A stretch of 64,000 nucleotides of DNA, from assembly GCF_003855255.1 (NCBI RefSeq), contig NZ_CP034072.1, positions 3,693,875 to 3,757,874 of the forward strand. Direction: 5' to 3'. The position numbers were made by a program, and so were the translations under genes. The DNA is from Mycolicibacterium nivoides. Lineage in GTDB: Bacteria > Actinomycetota > Actinomycetes > Mycobacteriales > Mycobacteriaceae. The notes beneath the pieces are model-generated. The model saw nothing but the letters and a program-made list of their open reading frames with translations. It was not told the origin of the DNA and ran no database searches. This document shows positions 15,366 to 23,430 of this stretch, in pieces. Position 1 is the first letter of the stretch. Every line of letters starts with the position of its first letter.

Positions 15366-15383
15366 GACTACATACGTTGTCAT
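15366..15383. promoter_or_regulatory. Imperfect palindrome between DUF2236 and TetR genes
   Basis: TGACTACATACGTTGTCA matches its own reverse complement at 14 of 18 positions and lies in the 59-bp divergent gap. It is a good candidate site for the adjacent TetR protein. Confidence 0.5.
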
Positions 15384-15401
15384 CAAAGCTTAGGAGTAGA
15401 T

Positions 15402-15986
15402 GTGCCATCCGGTCAACGACGCGGCCGATGGTCGGGTGTTCCACTTCAGGAACGCACGGCTCGCCGGCGCGACGAACTGATCGCCGCAGGCGTCAACTTG
15501 CTGGGCAAAGCCGACGGCCCGGCCCTCACGGTCCGTGCGGTGTGCCGCGCAGCCGAACTCACCGAACGGTACTTCTACGAGAGCTTCACCGACCGCGACA
15601 CCTTCGTCCGGGCCGTCTACGACGACGTTTGCGCCCGGGCGATGTCAGCGCTGACCACCGCCGTCACCCCCCGCGACGCGGTGGAACGATTCGTCGCACT
15701 CATGGTCGACGACCCCACCCGCGGCCGCGTGCTGCTGCTGGCCCCCGAATCCGAACCGGTGCTGACCCGCTCGGGCGCGGAGTGGATGCCCGACTTCATC
15801 GGCCTGCTGCAACGCAAACTGACCCGCATCGCCGACCCGGTCCGTCAGGCGATGGTCGCGACCAGCCTGATCGGCGCACTGACGGCGCTGTTCACCGCGT
15901 ATCTCGACGACAGGCTGCCGGCCAGCCGCGAGCAGTTCATCGACTACTGCGTCGACATGCTGCTCGGCCGGGCCGGCAGCTTCTGA
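15402..15986 (+). CDS. TetR-family transcriptional regulator
   Basis: This is a repressor-type protein of 194 residues. The HTH domain (about 18-65) has RRDELIAAGVNLLGKADGPALTVRAVCRAAELTERYFYESFTDRDTFVRAVYD in the usual TetR order. The C-terminal ligand domain includes the segment RVLLLAPESEPVLTRSG. The GTG at 15402 was preferred over longer frames because TTAGGAG lies 5 nt upstream. It is probably the regulator of the divergent DUF2236 gene. Confidence 0.87.
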   Translation: MPSGQRRGRWSGVPLQERTARRRDELIAAGVNLLGKADGPALTVRAVCRAAELTERYFYESFTDRDTFVRAVYDDVCARAMSALTTAVTPRDAVERFVALMVDDPTRGRVLLLAPESEPVLTRSGAEWMPDFIGLLQRKLTRIADPVRQAMVATSLIGALTALFTAYLDDRLPASREQFIDYCVDMLLGRAGSF

Positions 15987-16001
15987 GGAAATCCCGGCTA
16001 C

Positions 16002-16442
16002 CTACTCGTCAGGCGTGCTGGCCTCGGCGATCGGCTCTTGCTCCGCCGCGGCCGCCTCATCTTCAGCGGCCTTGGCCTCACGGCCCGCCGGGCTGGCTAT
16101 CGACGCGCCCGGATGTTCCTCGGTGGCGTGATCGCCGTCGCAGTTGAGCGCCACCTGGGTGACGTCTTCTTTGTATTCGTAGTAGGTGTCGGAAGTCTGC
16201 GGCACCAACTGCCGGACGGTCCACGCGTTGGTGACGATGCACTCGTCACGCGGCAAACGGCTGCCCACGGTGACCGCGACATGCGCAGTGCCTCCGCCGT
16301 CCTCGATAGCGGTGACAGCGTCGCTGTAGGTCTGCCCCACCACGTCCGGTGCCGCTTGAGCCGCCCCCGCGCCCACGACCGCGAACGCAAAACCCGCCGC
16401 GGATACACCGATGACACTTCCGAACCCGATCGCGATCTTCAT
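16002..16442 (-). CDS. Exported PASTA-like small protein, paralogue 1
   Basis: This is a secreted protein of 146 residues. The signal peptide (1-31) ends at GAAQA-APD. One PASTA-like unit follows (APDVVGQTYSDAVTAIEDGGG, about 32-60), then a Cys pair (DECIVTNAW and ALNCDGDHAT) that may form a disulfide. An Ala/Glu-rich disordered tail ends in STPDE. It closely resembles the protein encoded 181 bp upstream on the same strand, so the pair arose by tandem duplication. PASTA units bind peptidoglycan in other proteins; whether this one does is unknown. Confidence 0.8.
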   Translation of the reverse strand: MKIAIGFGSVIGVSAAGFAFAVVGAGAAQAAPDVVGQTYSDAVTAIEDGGGTAHVAVTVGSRLPRDECIVTNAWTVRQLVPQTSDTYYEYKEDVTQVALNCDGDHATEEHPGASIASPAGREAKAAEDEAAAAEQEPIAEASTPDE

Positions 16443-16622
16443 CTAGCCCGACCTTCCCCGTCCGGTGATCTCTCCCGGAGAGGTGGGGTGCCAGCGTTTA
16501 CGCCCGCGTTTGTCAGCCGCCCCTCGTTCCGCGGCAAGGTGCCACAGAAGACTCTTTGGGAGCTGACCTGAAGTTTAGTCGGCGATCAGGCTCACATCGA
16601 GTAATTAACGGCCACTTAACCG

Positions 16623-17078
16623 CTACTCGTCAGGCGTGCTGACCTCTTCGAGCTGCTCCTGCTGGGCAGCGGCGGCCTCCGCCTCAGCCTTCGCCTCTTC
16701 CTCGTCGGAAGCCGCCTTGGCCTCTCGGCCCGCCGGGCTGGCCACCGATGCGCCGCCGTGGGTGGCGGTCGCATGGTCACCGTCGCAGTTCAACGCGACC
16801 ATGACCTCGCTGTCGGCATGCCCGAAGGAGCCGCCGCTGTCGCGCACGAACGGGGCGTCCCACGCGTTGGTGACGATGCAATCACCCTGGGACAGCTTGC
16901 TTCCCACCGTGACCGCCACCTTGGCGCTGGCCCCGCTGTCTTCGATCGCGGTCGAAGCGTCCGAGTAGGTTTGGCCGACCACGTCCGGTGCGGCAGCCGC
17001 TACACCGGCACCGAACAGCAGGGATACGGCCGCACCGGTGGCAATTGCAGCTCCGGCACCAACGACAACCATTTTCAC
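16623..17078 (-). CDS. Exported PASTA-like small protein, paralogue 2
   Basis: This is a secreted protein of 151 residues. It has the same plan as its neighbour: a signal peptide (about 1-29), APDVVGQTYSDASTAIEDSG, Cys in GDCIVTNAW and ALNCDGDHAT, then a tail of Ala/Glu repeats ending STPDE. The GTG at 17078 follows GGAGG with 10-nt spacing. ATG 17072 is an alternative, and longer frames add an implausible charged leader. Differences lie mainly between the two Cys motifs and in the tail, which is longer here. Confidence 0.78.
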   Translation of the reverse strand: MKMVVVGAGAAIATGAAVSLLFGAGVAAAAPDVVGQTYSDASTAIEDSGASAKVAVTVGSKLSQGDCIVTNAWDAPFVRDSGGSFGHADSEVMVALNCDGDHATATHGGASVASPAGREAKAASDEEEAKAEAEAAAAQQEQLEEVSTPDE

Positions 17079-17180
17079 GTGTGCCCAACCTCCGAGCGTG
17101 GGTATCCGACAGATGTTCGTGCGGATCTTACAGTCGCCGCGGGCGTGACGCAGGGCTCGCGAACGCACCCGCGGGGCAAC

Positions 17181-17209
17181 TTGATGTCACCGGTTTACAC
17201 AGATATATT
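17181..17209 (+). promoter_or_regulatory. desA1 promoter
   Basis: TTGATG (17181-17186), a 17-nt spacer and TATATT (17204-17209) form a near-consensus sigma-A-type promoter. The predicted transcription start is at about 17216. Confidence 0.65.
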
Positions 17210-17211
17210 GA

Positions 17212-17253
17212 CTGCTACCAACAGGTACAGATAACTGAGCGTCCCAGGGACGC
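17212..17253 (+). promoter_or_regulatory. Two palindromes over the desA1 transcription start and leader
   Basis: CTGCTACC-N4-GGTACAG (17212-17230) covers the predicted start site. GCGTCCC-A-GGGACGC (17239-17253) is a perfect palindrome just before the SD. Mycobacterial desA genes are known to be controlled by the TetR-family repressor MadR. Either site could be its operator, but I cannot match its published motif from memory. Confidence 0.42.
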
Positions 17254-17270
17254 GAGGAGGGTGAGCGCAT

Positions 17271-18275
17271 ATGACGCAGGAATACACCGACCTGCAGCTC
17301 CTGCACGAACTCGAGCCTGTCGTTGAGACCAGCATCAACCGCCACATGCGGATGCGTAAGGACTGGAATCCCCACGACTTCATCCCGTGGTCGGACGGCA
17401 AGAACTACTACGCACTCGGCGGCCAGGACTGGGATCCCGAGCAGTCGAAGCTGTCCGAGGTCGCCAGGACCGCGATGATTCAGAACCTGCTCACCGAGGA
17501 CAACCTGCCCTCGTATCACCGCGAGATCGCGATGAACATGGGCATGGACGGCGCTTGGGGCAACTGGGTCAACCGCTGGACCGCCGAGGAGAACCGCCAC
17601 GGCATCGCCCTACGCGACTACCTCGTCGTCACCCGCGCCGTCGACCCCGTCGAGCTGGAAGAACTGCGCGTCGAGCAGGTCACCCGCGGCTTCTCCCCCG
17701 GCCAGAACCAGCAGGGCGATCTCTTCGCCGAGAGCCTGTTCGACTCGGTGATGTACGTGTCGTTCCAGGAACTCGCGACCCGCGTCAGCCACCGCAACAC
17801 CGGCAAGGCCTGCGACGACCCGATCGCCGATCAGCTGCTGCAGCGCATCTCCGCCGATGAGAACCTGCACATGATCTTCTACCGCGACGTCTCGGCGGCC
17901 GGCCTGGACATCTCCCCCAACCAGGGCATGGCGTCGCTGCACCGCGTGCTGGACAACTTCAAGATGCCCGGATACACGGTGCCCGACTTCCGCCGTAAGG
18001 CCGTCATCATCGCCGTCGGCGGCGTCTACGACCCGCGTATCCACCTGGACGACGTCGTGATGCCGGTGCTGCGCAAGTGGCGCATCTTCGAGCGTGAGGA
18101 CTTCACCGGCGAGGGCGCGCGGCTGCGTGACGACCTCGGCCGCATCGTCGAAGAGCTCGAGGACGCCTGCGACAAGTTCGAGGTCGCCAAGGAGCGTCGC
18201 CTGGAGCGGGAGCGCAAGGTGGCCGAGAAGAAGGCCATGAAGAACCTGTTGGTGTCGTCCTCGTCCACTGCATGA
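17271..18275 (+). CDS. desA1: Acyl-ACP desaturase DesA1
   Basis: This is a soluble diiron desaturase of 334 residues for long acyl-ACP chains, feeding mycolic acid synthesis. Both iron-binding motifs are present: Glu106-Glu-Asn-Arg-His110 (EENRHG) and Asp196-Glu-Asn-Leu-His200 (DENLHM). The N-terminus TDLQLLHELEPVVE and the blocks WNPHDFIPWSDGKNYYALGG and LTEDNLPSYHREIAMNMGMDGAWG are very close to M. tuberculosis DesA1. An AGGAGGG precedes the ATG by about 9 nt. The stop overlaps the dusB start (ATGA), so the two are co-transcribed. Confidence 0.95.
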   Translation: MTQEYTDLQLLHELEPVVETSINRHMRMRKDWNPHDFIPWSDGKNYYALGGQDWDPEQSKLSEVARTAMIQNLLTEDNLPSYHREIAMNMGMDGAWGNWVNRWTAEENRHGIALRDYLVVTRAVDPVELEELRVEQVTRGFSPGQNQQGDLFAESLFDSVMYVSFQELATRVSHRNTGKACDDPIADQLLQRISADENLHMIFYRDVSAAGLDISPNQGMASLHRVLDNFKMPGYTVPDFRRKAVIIAVGGVYDPRIHLDDVVMPVLRKWRIFEREDFTGEGARLRDDLGRIVEELEDACDKFEVAKERRLERERKVAEKKAMKNLLVSSSSTA

Positions 18276-19447
18276 CAATGACAGCCGCCCCCGCGATGTC
18301 GGCCCGATCCCAACTTCGGATCGGGCCGTTCGCGTTGCCCAGTCCAGTTGTCCTGGCCCCGATGGCCGGGGTGACCAATGTGGCGTTCCGCACACTGTGC
18401 CGCGAACTCGAGATCGCCCGTGCCGGAACCGTCAGCGGGCTCTACGTGTGCGAGATGGTCACCGCCCGGGCGCTGGTCGAACGCCATCCGGTCACCATGC
18501 ACATGACGACGTTCGCGCCCGACGAATCGCCGCGGTCGCTGCAGCTGTACACGGTGGACCCGGAAACCACATACCGGGCGGCCAAGATGATCGCCGACGA
18601 GGGCATGGCCGACCACATCGACATGAACTTCGGCTGCCCCGTGCCAAAGGTCACCAAGCGCGGCGGCGGATCGGCACTGCCCTACAAGCGGCGGCTGTTC
18701 GGCCAGATCGTGGCCGCCGCGGTTCGCGGCGTCGAGGGCACCGACATTCCGGTGACGGTCAAATTCCGGATCGGCATCGACGACGCCCACCACACTCACC
18801 TGGATGCCGGGCGGATCGCCCAGGAGGAAGGCGCGGCAGCCGTCGCGCTGCACGCCCGCACCGCGGCCCAGCGCTACTCCGGCACCGCCGATTGGGACCA
18901 GATCGCCGCGCTCAAAGCCCACGTCACCAGCATTCCGGTGCTGGGCAACGGCGACATCTTCGAAGCCGACGACGCACTGGCGATGATGGCCGCGACCGGC
19001 TGCGACGGCGTGGTCATCGGCCGGGGCTGCCTCGGCCGGCCCTGGCTGTTCGCCGAGCTCTCGGCGGCCTTCACCGGGCGCCAGGCCGCCACCCCGCCGA
19101 CCCTGGGCGAGGTGGCCGACATCGTGCGCCGCCACGGCGAGCTGCTCAGCGAGCACTTCGGCGAGGACAAGGGCATGCGGGACATCCGCAAGCACGTTGC
19201 CTGGTACCTGCACGGTTTCCCGGCCGGCGCTGATCTGCGGCGCGGGCTGGCCTTGGTCAAGACCCTCCAGGAGCTCGACGACCTGCTCGACCAGCTGGAC
19301 GGCGACGCCCCGTTCCCGCCGGCGGCCACCGGTCCGCGCGGCCGGCAGGGCTCGGCCGCCTCGGTGTCGCTGCCCGAGGGATGGCTCGACGATCCCGACG
19401 ACTGCGCGGTGCCGGTCGGAGCCGATGTGATGCATTCCGGAGGCTGA
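18272..19447 (+). CDS. dusB: tRNA-dihydrouridine synthase, DusB type
   Basis: This is an FMN enzyme of 391 residues that reduces uridines in tRNA D-loops with NADPH. The TIM barrel begins with LPSPVVLAPMAGVTNVAFR. The catalytic Cys122 lies in MNFGCPVPKV. The FMN phosphate region is seen in IPVLGNGDIFEADDALAMM and GCDGVVIGRGCLGRPW. It is translationally coupled to desA1, an order recalled from M. tuberculosis (Rv0824c-Rv0823c). The C-terminal extension after about 330 is poorly conserved. Confidence 0.93.
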   Translation: MTMTAAPAMSARSQLRIGPFALPSPVVLAPMAGVTNVAFRTLCRELEIARAGTVSGLYVCEMVTARALVERHPVTMHMTTFAPDESPRSLQLYTVDPETTYRAAKMIADEGMADHIDMNFGCPVPKVTKRGGGSALPYKRRLFGQIVAAAVRGVEGTDIPVTVKFRIGIDDAHHTHLDAGRIAQEEGAAAVALHARTAAQRYSGTADWDQIAALKAHVTSIPVLGNGDIFEADDALAMMAATGCDGVVIGRGCLGRPWLFAELSAAFTGRQAATPPTLGEVADIVRRHGELLSEHFGEDKGMRDIRKHVAWYLHGFPAGADLRRGLALVKTLQELDDLLDQLDGDAPFPPAATGPRGRQGSAASVSLPEGWLDDPDDCAVPVGADVMHSGG

Positions 19448-19571
19448 CCTGCAGTCCCGCCGAGACGACTTCGAGACAGCTCTGTCACCGGGTTGGGTCT
19501 AGCTCAGCCTCAGGATGTCTCAGTACGATGAAAACCCTGCCGCGGCCGGCTCAAGTAGCCAGTCCGGCACA

Positions 19572-19611
19572 GTGCTGCTAGAAGAGATGAGGAGAAAAAC
19601 CTCAGCAGCAC
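19572..19611 (+). other. Leader hairpin upstream of LCP gene
   Basis: GTGCTGCT (19572-19579) pairs with the end of the element, and TGAGG with CCTCA closes a purine-rich loop. It lies about 70 nt before the start codon of the LCP gene and could be a leader structure or terminator of dusB. No U-run follows. Confidence 0.4.
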
Positions 19612-19684
19612 CCAAGTCACAACGCGGGAACGATGCGCACCGACGCGCACGCGCGAGTTCGAAGAGTCGGAGGCCGGTTAGGAC

Positions 19685-22069
19685 ATGAGTGACGGTGATA
19701 ACGCCACTCCCGGCCGTCGGCACCGCGCGCCGGAGGATTCGTCGGACAACAAATGGATTACCCGATCCCGGCAGCCTTTGCCAGGCGCCGCGCCGTGGGA
19801 ACGCCAAGATGCGCCACCACCCGATGATTCACCGGTCGCCGAGCCCACCGGCAGTCACGCCGACGGGGTAACTGTCGCCGATCTGATCGCCAAGGTCGCC
19901 GGGACCGGGTTCACCCCGACGCGGCACCGGCTGGAACCCGACGCCCCGGAAGACGTCGAACCGGAACCAGAACCCGAACCCGAACCCGAACCGGCGTACG
20001 TCTTCGAGCCCGAGCCGGAACCATATGTCTACGAGGCCGAGCCCGAGCCGGCTTACCTCGAAGAACCAGAAGCCGAGCCGGTCTACGTCCGCCCGCACGT
20101 GCCCGATCCGACGGACATCATCGAAGCGGTGCGCGTCGACCCCGAAGACGACGAACCCCAGGGTTTTCCCGTAGCCGAGGATTACCCGGAGCACTTCGAC
20201 GACTCTGTCGACGGGCCCTTCCACGAGTCGTTCGACCACGAACCGCGCGAGGACTCGTTCGCGGAGCCGATCGACGCGCCCGCAGAGGACTCGCTGGAGC
20301 ATCACGAGGCCGAAACCGACAACACCGACACCGACGTGCTGCCAGCCCTGCCCGCGGTCTATGAATACGAGGCGCCCCAGGAGCGCCCGGCATGGCGGGC
20401 CGGCCGAGTGCCCCCGGACGAGCACGATCCCGACGAGACCACCGTGATCGAGGCAATACGGCCGCCGCTCAACCGCCGGGTGATTCTCGCCGGGCGCGCC
20501 GCCGCCGCGATGCTGGCGGTCCTCACCCTGGTGCTCACCGGCGGGGCCTGGCAGTGGCAGTCCTCGAAGAACAACAGCCTCAACAAGGTCGCGGCGCTGG
20601 ATCTCAATTCGCGCGACATCCTCGACCCCAACGCCCAGTTCGGCGACGAGAACTTCCTGATCATCGGTACCGACAGCCGGTTCGGTGACAACGGGGGCAT
20701 GGGTGCCGGCGGCACGGAGGATGCCGGGGGCGCCCGATCCGACACCATCATGCTGGTGAACATCCCGGCCAACCGGGAACGTGTCGTCGCCGTGTCGTTC
20801 CCCCGCGACCTGTCGATCACCCCGATGAAGTGCGAACCCTGGAACGCCGAGACGGCGACCTACGGCCCGCTGTACGACGAGGAAACCGAGACCTACGGCC
20901 CCGACGAGGTCTACACCGAGACCAAGCTGAACTCGGCCTTCGCCTTCGGCGGGCCGAAGTGCCTGGTGAAGGTGATCCAGAAGCTGTCCGGGTTGTCCAT
21001 CAACCGGTTCATGGCCGTTGATTTCTCCGGTTTCTCGAAGATGGTCGATGCGCTCGGCGGGGTCGAGGTATGCAGCACCACCCCGCTCGAGGACTACGAA
21101 CTGGGCACGGTCCTGCCCAATGCCGGACGTCAGATGATCGACGGCCACACCGCCCTGAACTATGTGCGGGCCCGCCAGGTGACCACCGAATACAACGGGG
21201 ACTACGGGCGCATCAAACGCCAGCAGCTGTTCTTGTCCTCGCTCCTGCGCGCGCTGATCTCGCGAGACACATTTTTCTCGCTGAACAAGCTGAACAACGT
21301 GGTCAACATGTTCATCAGCGACAGCTTCGTCGACAACATCAAGACCAAGGACCTGGTCGACCTCGGGCAGTCCGTCCAGGGCGTGAACGCCGGCCGGATC
21401 ACCTTCGTCACCGTGCCGACCGTCGGATACGCCGACGAGTACGGCAACGAGGTCCCGCGCACCGACGACATGCGGGCCCTGTTCGACGCGATCATCAACG
21501 ACGACCCGCTGCCCGGTGAGAAGAACCCGGACAACACCCCGGTGCCCGGCACCCCCGAATCGGCGACGTCGTCGGTCCAGGCTGCCGCGCCGTCTGAGAC
21601 GCCCCAGTCGACCGCTCCGGCCCCCGTGCCGGCCACGACCGACAGCGGCGAGATGGTCAACGCCGTCACCACCGAACCGCAGCAGGTCACGGTGCAGGTG
21701 TCCAACTCGACCGGCCAGAGCGGCCTGGCCTCCACAGCGGCCACCGAGCTGCAGGAACACGGCTTCAACGTCAACACCCCGGACGACTACCCGAGCACAC
21801 TTCCGGCGACCACGGTGTTCTTCTCCCCCGGCAACGAGGAGGCGGCCGCAACCGTGGCCAGCTCGTTCACCAACCCGACCATCGAACGCGTATCGGGAAT
21901 GGGCGACGTGGTGCAGGTGGTGCTGGGCTCCGACTTCTATACGGTCAACGCGCCGACCCCGAGCGGGTCCGAGGTGCAGGTACACGTGCTGAAGGGCACC
22001 GGCGCCAGCCCGACGCACCTTCCCGAGGACCTGACCGTCACCAACGCCGCCGACACCACCTGCGAATAG
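19685..22069 (+). CDS. LytR-CpsA-Psr (LCP) ligase with LytR_C domain
   Basis: This is a membrane-anchored phosphotransferase of 794 residues. LCP proteins attach arabinogalactan to peptidoglycan in mycobacteria. The N-terminal cytoplasmic region (1 to about 262) is disordered and very acidic, with alternating Glu-Pro runs. One transmembrane segment follows (about 266-288). The LCP domain (about 325-545) shows LIIGTDSR, SDTIMLVNIP, SFPRDLSI and YVRARQVTTEYNGDYGRIKRQQ, including the arginines that bind the polyprenyl diphosphate. A Pro/Ala/Thr-rich linker leads to a LytR_C domain (about 660-757). Its position corresponds to Rv0822c. Confidence 0.9.
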   Translation: MSDGDNATPGRRHRAPEDSSDNKWITRSRQPLPGAAPWERQDAPPPDDSPVAEPTGSHADGVTVADLIAKVAGTGFTPTRHRLEPDAPEDVEPEPEPEPEPEPAYVFEPEPEPYVYEAEPEPAYLEEPEAEPVYVRPHVPDPTDIIEAVRVDPEDDEPQGFPVAEDYPEHFDDSVDGPFHESFDHEPREDSFAEPIDAPAEDSLEHHEAETDNTDTDVLPALPAVYEYEAPQERPAWRAGRVPPDEHDPDETTVIEAIRPPLNRRVILAGRAAAAMLAVLTLVLTGGAWQWQSSKNNSLNKVAALDLNSRDILDPNAQFGDENFLIIGTDSRFGDNGGMGAGGTEDAGGARSDTIMLVNIPANRERVVAVSFPRDLSITPMKCEPWNAETATYGPLYDEETETYGPDEVYTETKLNSAFAFGGPKCLVKVIQKLSGLSINRFMAVDFSGFSKMVDALGGVEVCSTTPLEDYELGTVLPNAGRQMIDGHTALNYVRARQVTTEYNGDYGRIKRQQLFLSSLLRALISRDTFFSLNKLNNVVNMFISDSFVDNIKTKDLVDLGQSVQGVNAGRITFVTVPTVGYADEYGNEVPRTDDMRALFDAIINDDPLPGEKNPDNTPVPGTPESATSSVQAAAPSETPQSTAPAPVPATTDSGEMVNAVTTEPQQVTVQVSNSTGQSGLASTAATELQEHGFNVNTPDDYPSTLPATTVFFSPGNEEAAATVASSFTNPTIERVSGMGDVVQVVLGSDFYTVNAPTPSGSEVQVHVLKGTGASPTHLPEDLTVTNAADTTCE

Positions 22070-22093
22070 TCCGACGGCCCAGGTGGGACGGCA

Positions 22094-22148
22094 TTCACCG
22101 TTCGTTCATCGTTGCATCGTGACTACAGGCCCGTTGACCGCCTAATCT
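22094..22148 (+). promoter_or_regulatory. phoU promoter with Pho-box-like repeats
   Basis: TTCAC (22094-22098) and TTCAT (22105-22109) are repeated with an 11-bp period (TTCACCGTTCG, TTCATCGTTGC), as in actinobacterial Pho boxes. A -10 TAATCT (22143-22148) ends 6 nt before the phoU ATG, so the transcript is probably leaderless. SenX3-RegX3 control is an inference. Confidence 0.55.
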
Positions 22149-22154
22149 TGCAGC

Positions 22155-22823
22155 ATGCGTACCCAGTACAACGAGCAATTGCGTTCACTGACGGACCAAC
22201 TCGGCCAGATGTGCGAGTTGGCGGGTACCGCAATGGAGCTGGCCACCCAGGCCCTCTTGCAGGCCGACCTCGCGCTCGCCGAGCAGGTCATCAGTGACCA
22301 CGAGAAGATGACCGCGCTGAGCACCCAGGCTGAGGAGTCTGCGTTCGTGTTGCTCGCGCTGCAGGCGCCGGTGGCCGGCGATCTGCGCTCGGTGGTGGGT
22401 TCCATCCAGATCGTCGCCGACGTGGACCGGATGGGCGCCCTGGCGCTGCATGTCGCCAAGATCGCGCGCCGGCGCCACCCCCAGCACGTGCTGCCCGAGG
22501 AAGTGAACGGGTACTTCGCCGAAATGGGCCGGGTTGCCGTCGAATTGGGGCACGCCGCGCGCGAGGTGCTGCTCACCCAGGATCCGGAGAAGGCCGCCCG
22601 GATCCAGGAGGAAGACGATGCGATGGACGATCTGCATCGCCACCTGTTCTCGGTGCTGATGGACCGGGAGTGGAAGCACGGAGTGACCGCGGCCGTCGAC
22701 GTGACGTTGCTGAGCCGCTTCTACGAGCGCTTCGCCGACCATGCTGTCGAGGTGGCGCGGCGGGTCATCTTCCAGGTCACGGGCTCCTACCCGGACGGGG
22801 ATTCGGTTTCCTCGAACAAGTGA
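22155..22823 (+). CDS. phoU: Phosphate-signalling regulator PhoU (PhoY2-like)
   Basis: This is a cytoplasmic all-helical protein of 222 residues with two PhoU repeats (about 10-105 and 115-210). The acidic metal-binding E/DxxxD motifs are visible in [14 protein letters not shown] and [15 protein letters not shown]. PhoU links the Pst transporter to the SenX3-RegX3 two-component system and represses the Pho response when phosphate is plentiful. No SD is needed if the transcript is leaderless, as the -10 spacing suggests. Upstream is the LCP gene; the pst operon lies 1.6 kb downstream on the other strand. Confidence 0.93.
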   Translation: MRTQYNEQLRSLTDQLGQMCELAGTAMELATQALLQADLALAEQVISDHEKMTALSTQAEESAFVLLALQAPVAGDLRSVVGSIQIVADVDRMGALALHVAKIARRRHPQHVLPEEVNGYFAEMGRVAVELGHAAREVLLTQDPEKAARIQEEDDAMDDLHRHLFSVLMDREWKHGVTAAVDVTLLSRFYERFADHAVEVARRVIFQVTGSYPDGDSVSSNK

Positions 22824-22824
22824 C

Positions 22825-23352
22825 TCAGGGCCGGTCCGCGGGCGGCACCAGACGGACCCCGTCCTTGTGCGCCCCGGCCAGATCCCCCAGCACCTTGACC
22901 AGCACTTGTAGGTCCGTGCCGCTGTAGCGCAGCAGAAAATCACGGGTTCCGCGGTCCATCTCCTCGTGCAGCTTCCGGTGCAGGTCGGCGACGAGTTCTC
23001 CGTCCGCGGTCAGGCCTAGTTCGATCTCCTTGCGATTGCCGGGCACAGGTGTGCGGGCCACCAGGCCGGCCTCGACCAGCCGCTGCACATGCTTGGAGAC
23101 GGTGCCCTTGAGCCGGCCGGAGCGCGCCGCCAGCCCGACCACGCTGACCGGGCCCTCGGCGATCTCCGCCAGCAGGTGCATCGACGACGTCGGCAGCGTC
23201 CGCACCAGCGGCTGCAACCGCTGGGGGCATCCGGCTGCCATGAAATCACGCTCGGCGTCGCCCTCCCCGTCGTTCCCGAGCCGGTCGCCCACCGTGGCCA
23301 TCAGCCCGGTGATGGCGTCGATCAGCTCAAGTTTGGTTTTCACGGAAACCAT
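22825..23352 (-). CDS. MarR-family transcriptional regulator
   Basis: This is a winged-helix regulator of 175 residues. The wHTH spans about 65-140: SSMHLLAEIAEGPVSVVGLAARSGRLKGTVSKHVQRLVEAGLVARTPVPGNRKEIELGLT. The wing hairpin contains PGNRKE. A start at ATG 23352 was chosen; GTG 23343 is an alternative, and the longer frame covers the divergent gene. It probably represses the adjacent dehydrogenase gene through the palindromes in the shared 78-bp gap. Confidence 0.88.
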   Translation of the reverse strand: MVSVKTKLELIDAITGLMATVGDRLGNDGEGDAERDFMAAGCPQRLQPLVRTLPTSSMHLLAEIAEGPVSVVGLAARSGRLKGTVSKHVQRLVEAGLVARTPVPGNRKEIELGLTADGELVADLHRKLHEEMDRGTRDFLLRYSGTDLQVLVKVLGDLAGAHKDGVRLVPPADRP

Positions 23353-23381
23353 CTTGCCACTCACGGCGGTGCCGAGTAGAT

Positions 23382-23398
23382 TGTTTCCACAGAAACCA
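23382..23398. promoter_or_regulatory. Candidate MarR operator
   Basis: GTTTC-CACA-GAAAC (23383-23396) is palindromic. Related GGAAACC copies occur at 23344 and 23406. The repeats span the divergent promoter region between the MarR and dehydrogenase genes. Confidence 0.5.
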
Positions 23399-23430
23399 TA
23401 TCTTTGGAAACCAACTACGGAGGAGTCACC

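Noticed and set aside
19921..20075. Glu-Pro coding repeats as a DNA repeat or CRISPR-like array
   Set aside because: The periodicity is explained by GAA/GAG and CCC/CCG codons within the LCP gene. There are no spacers or conserved repeat units.
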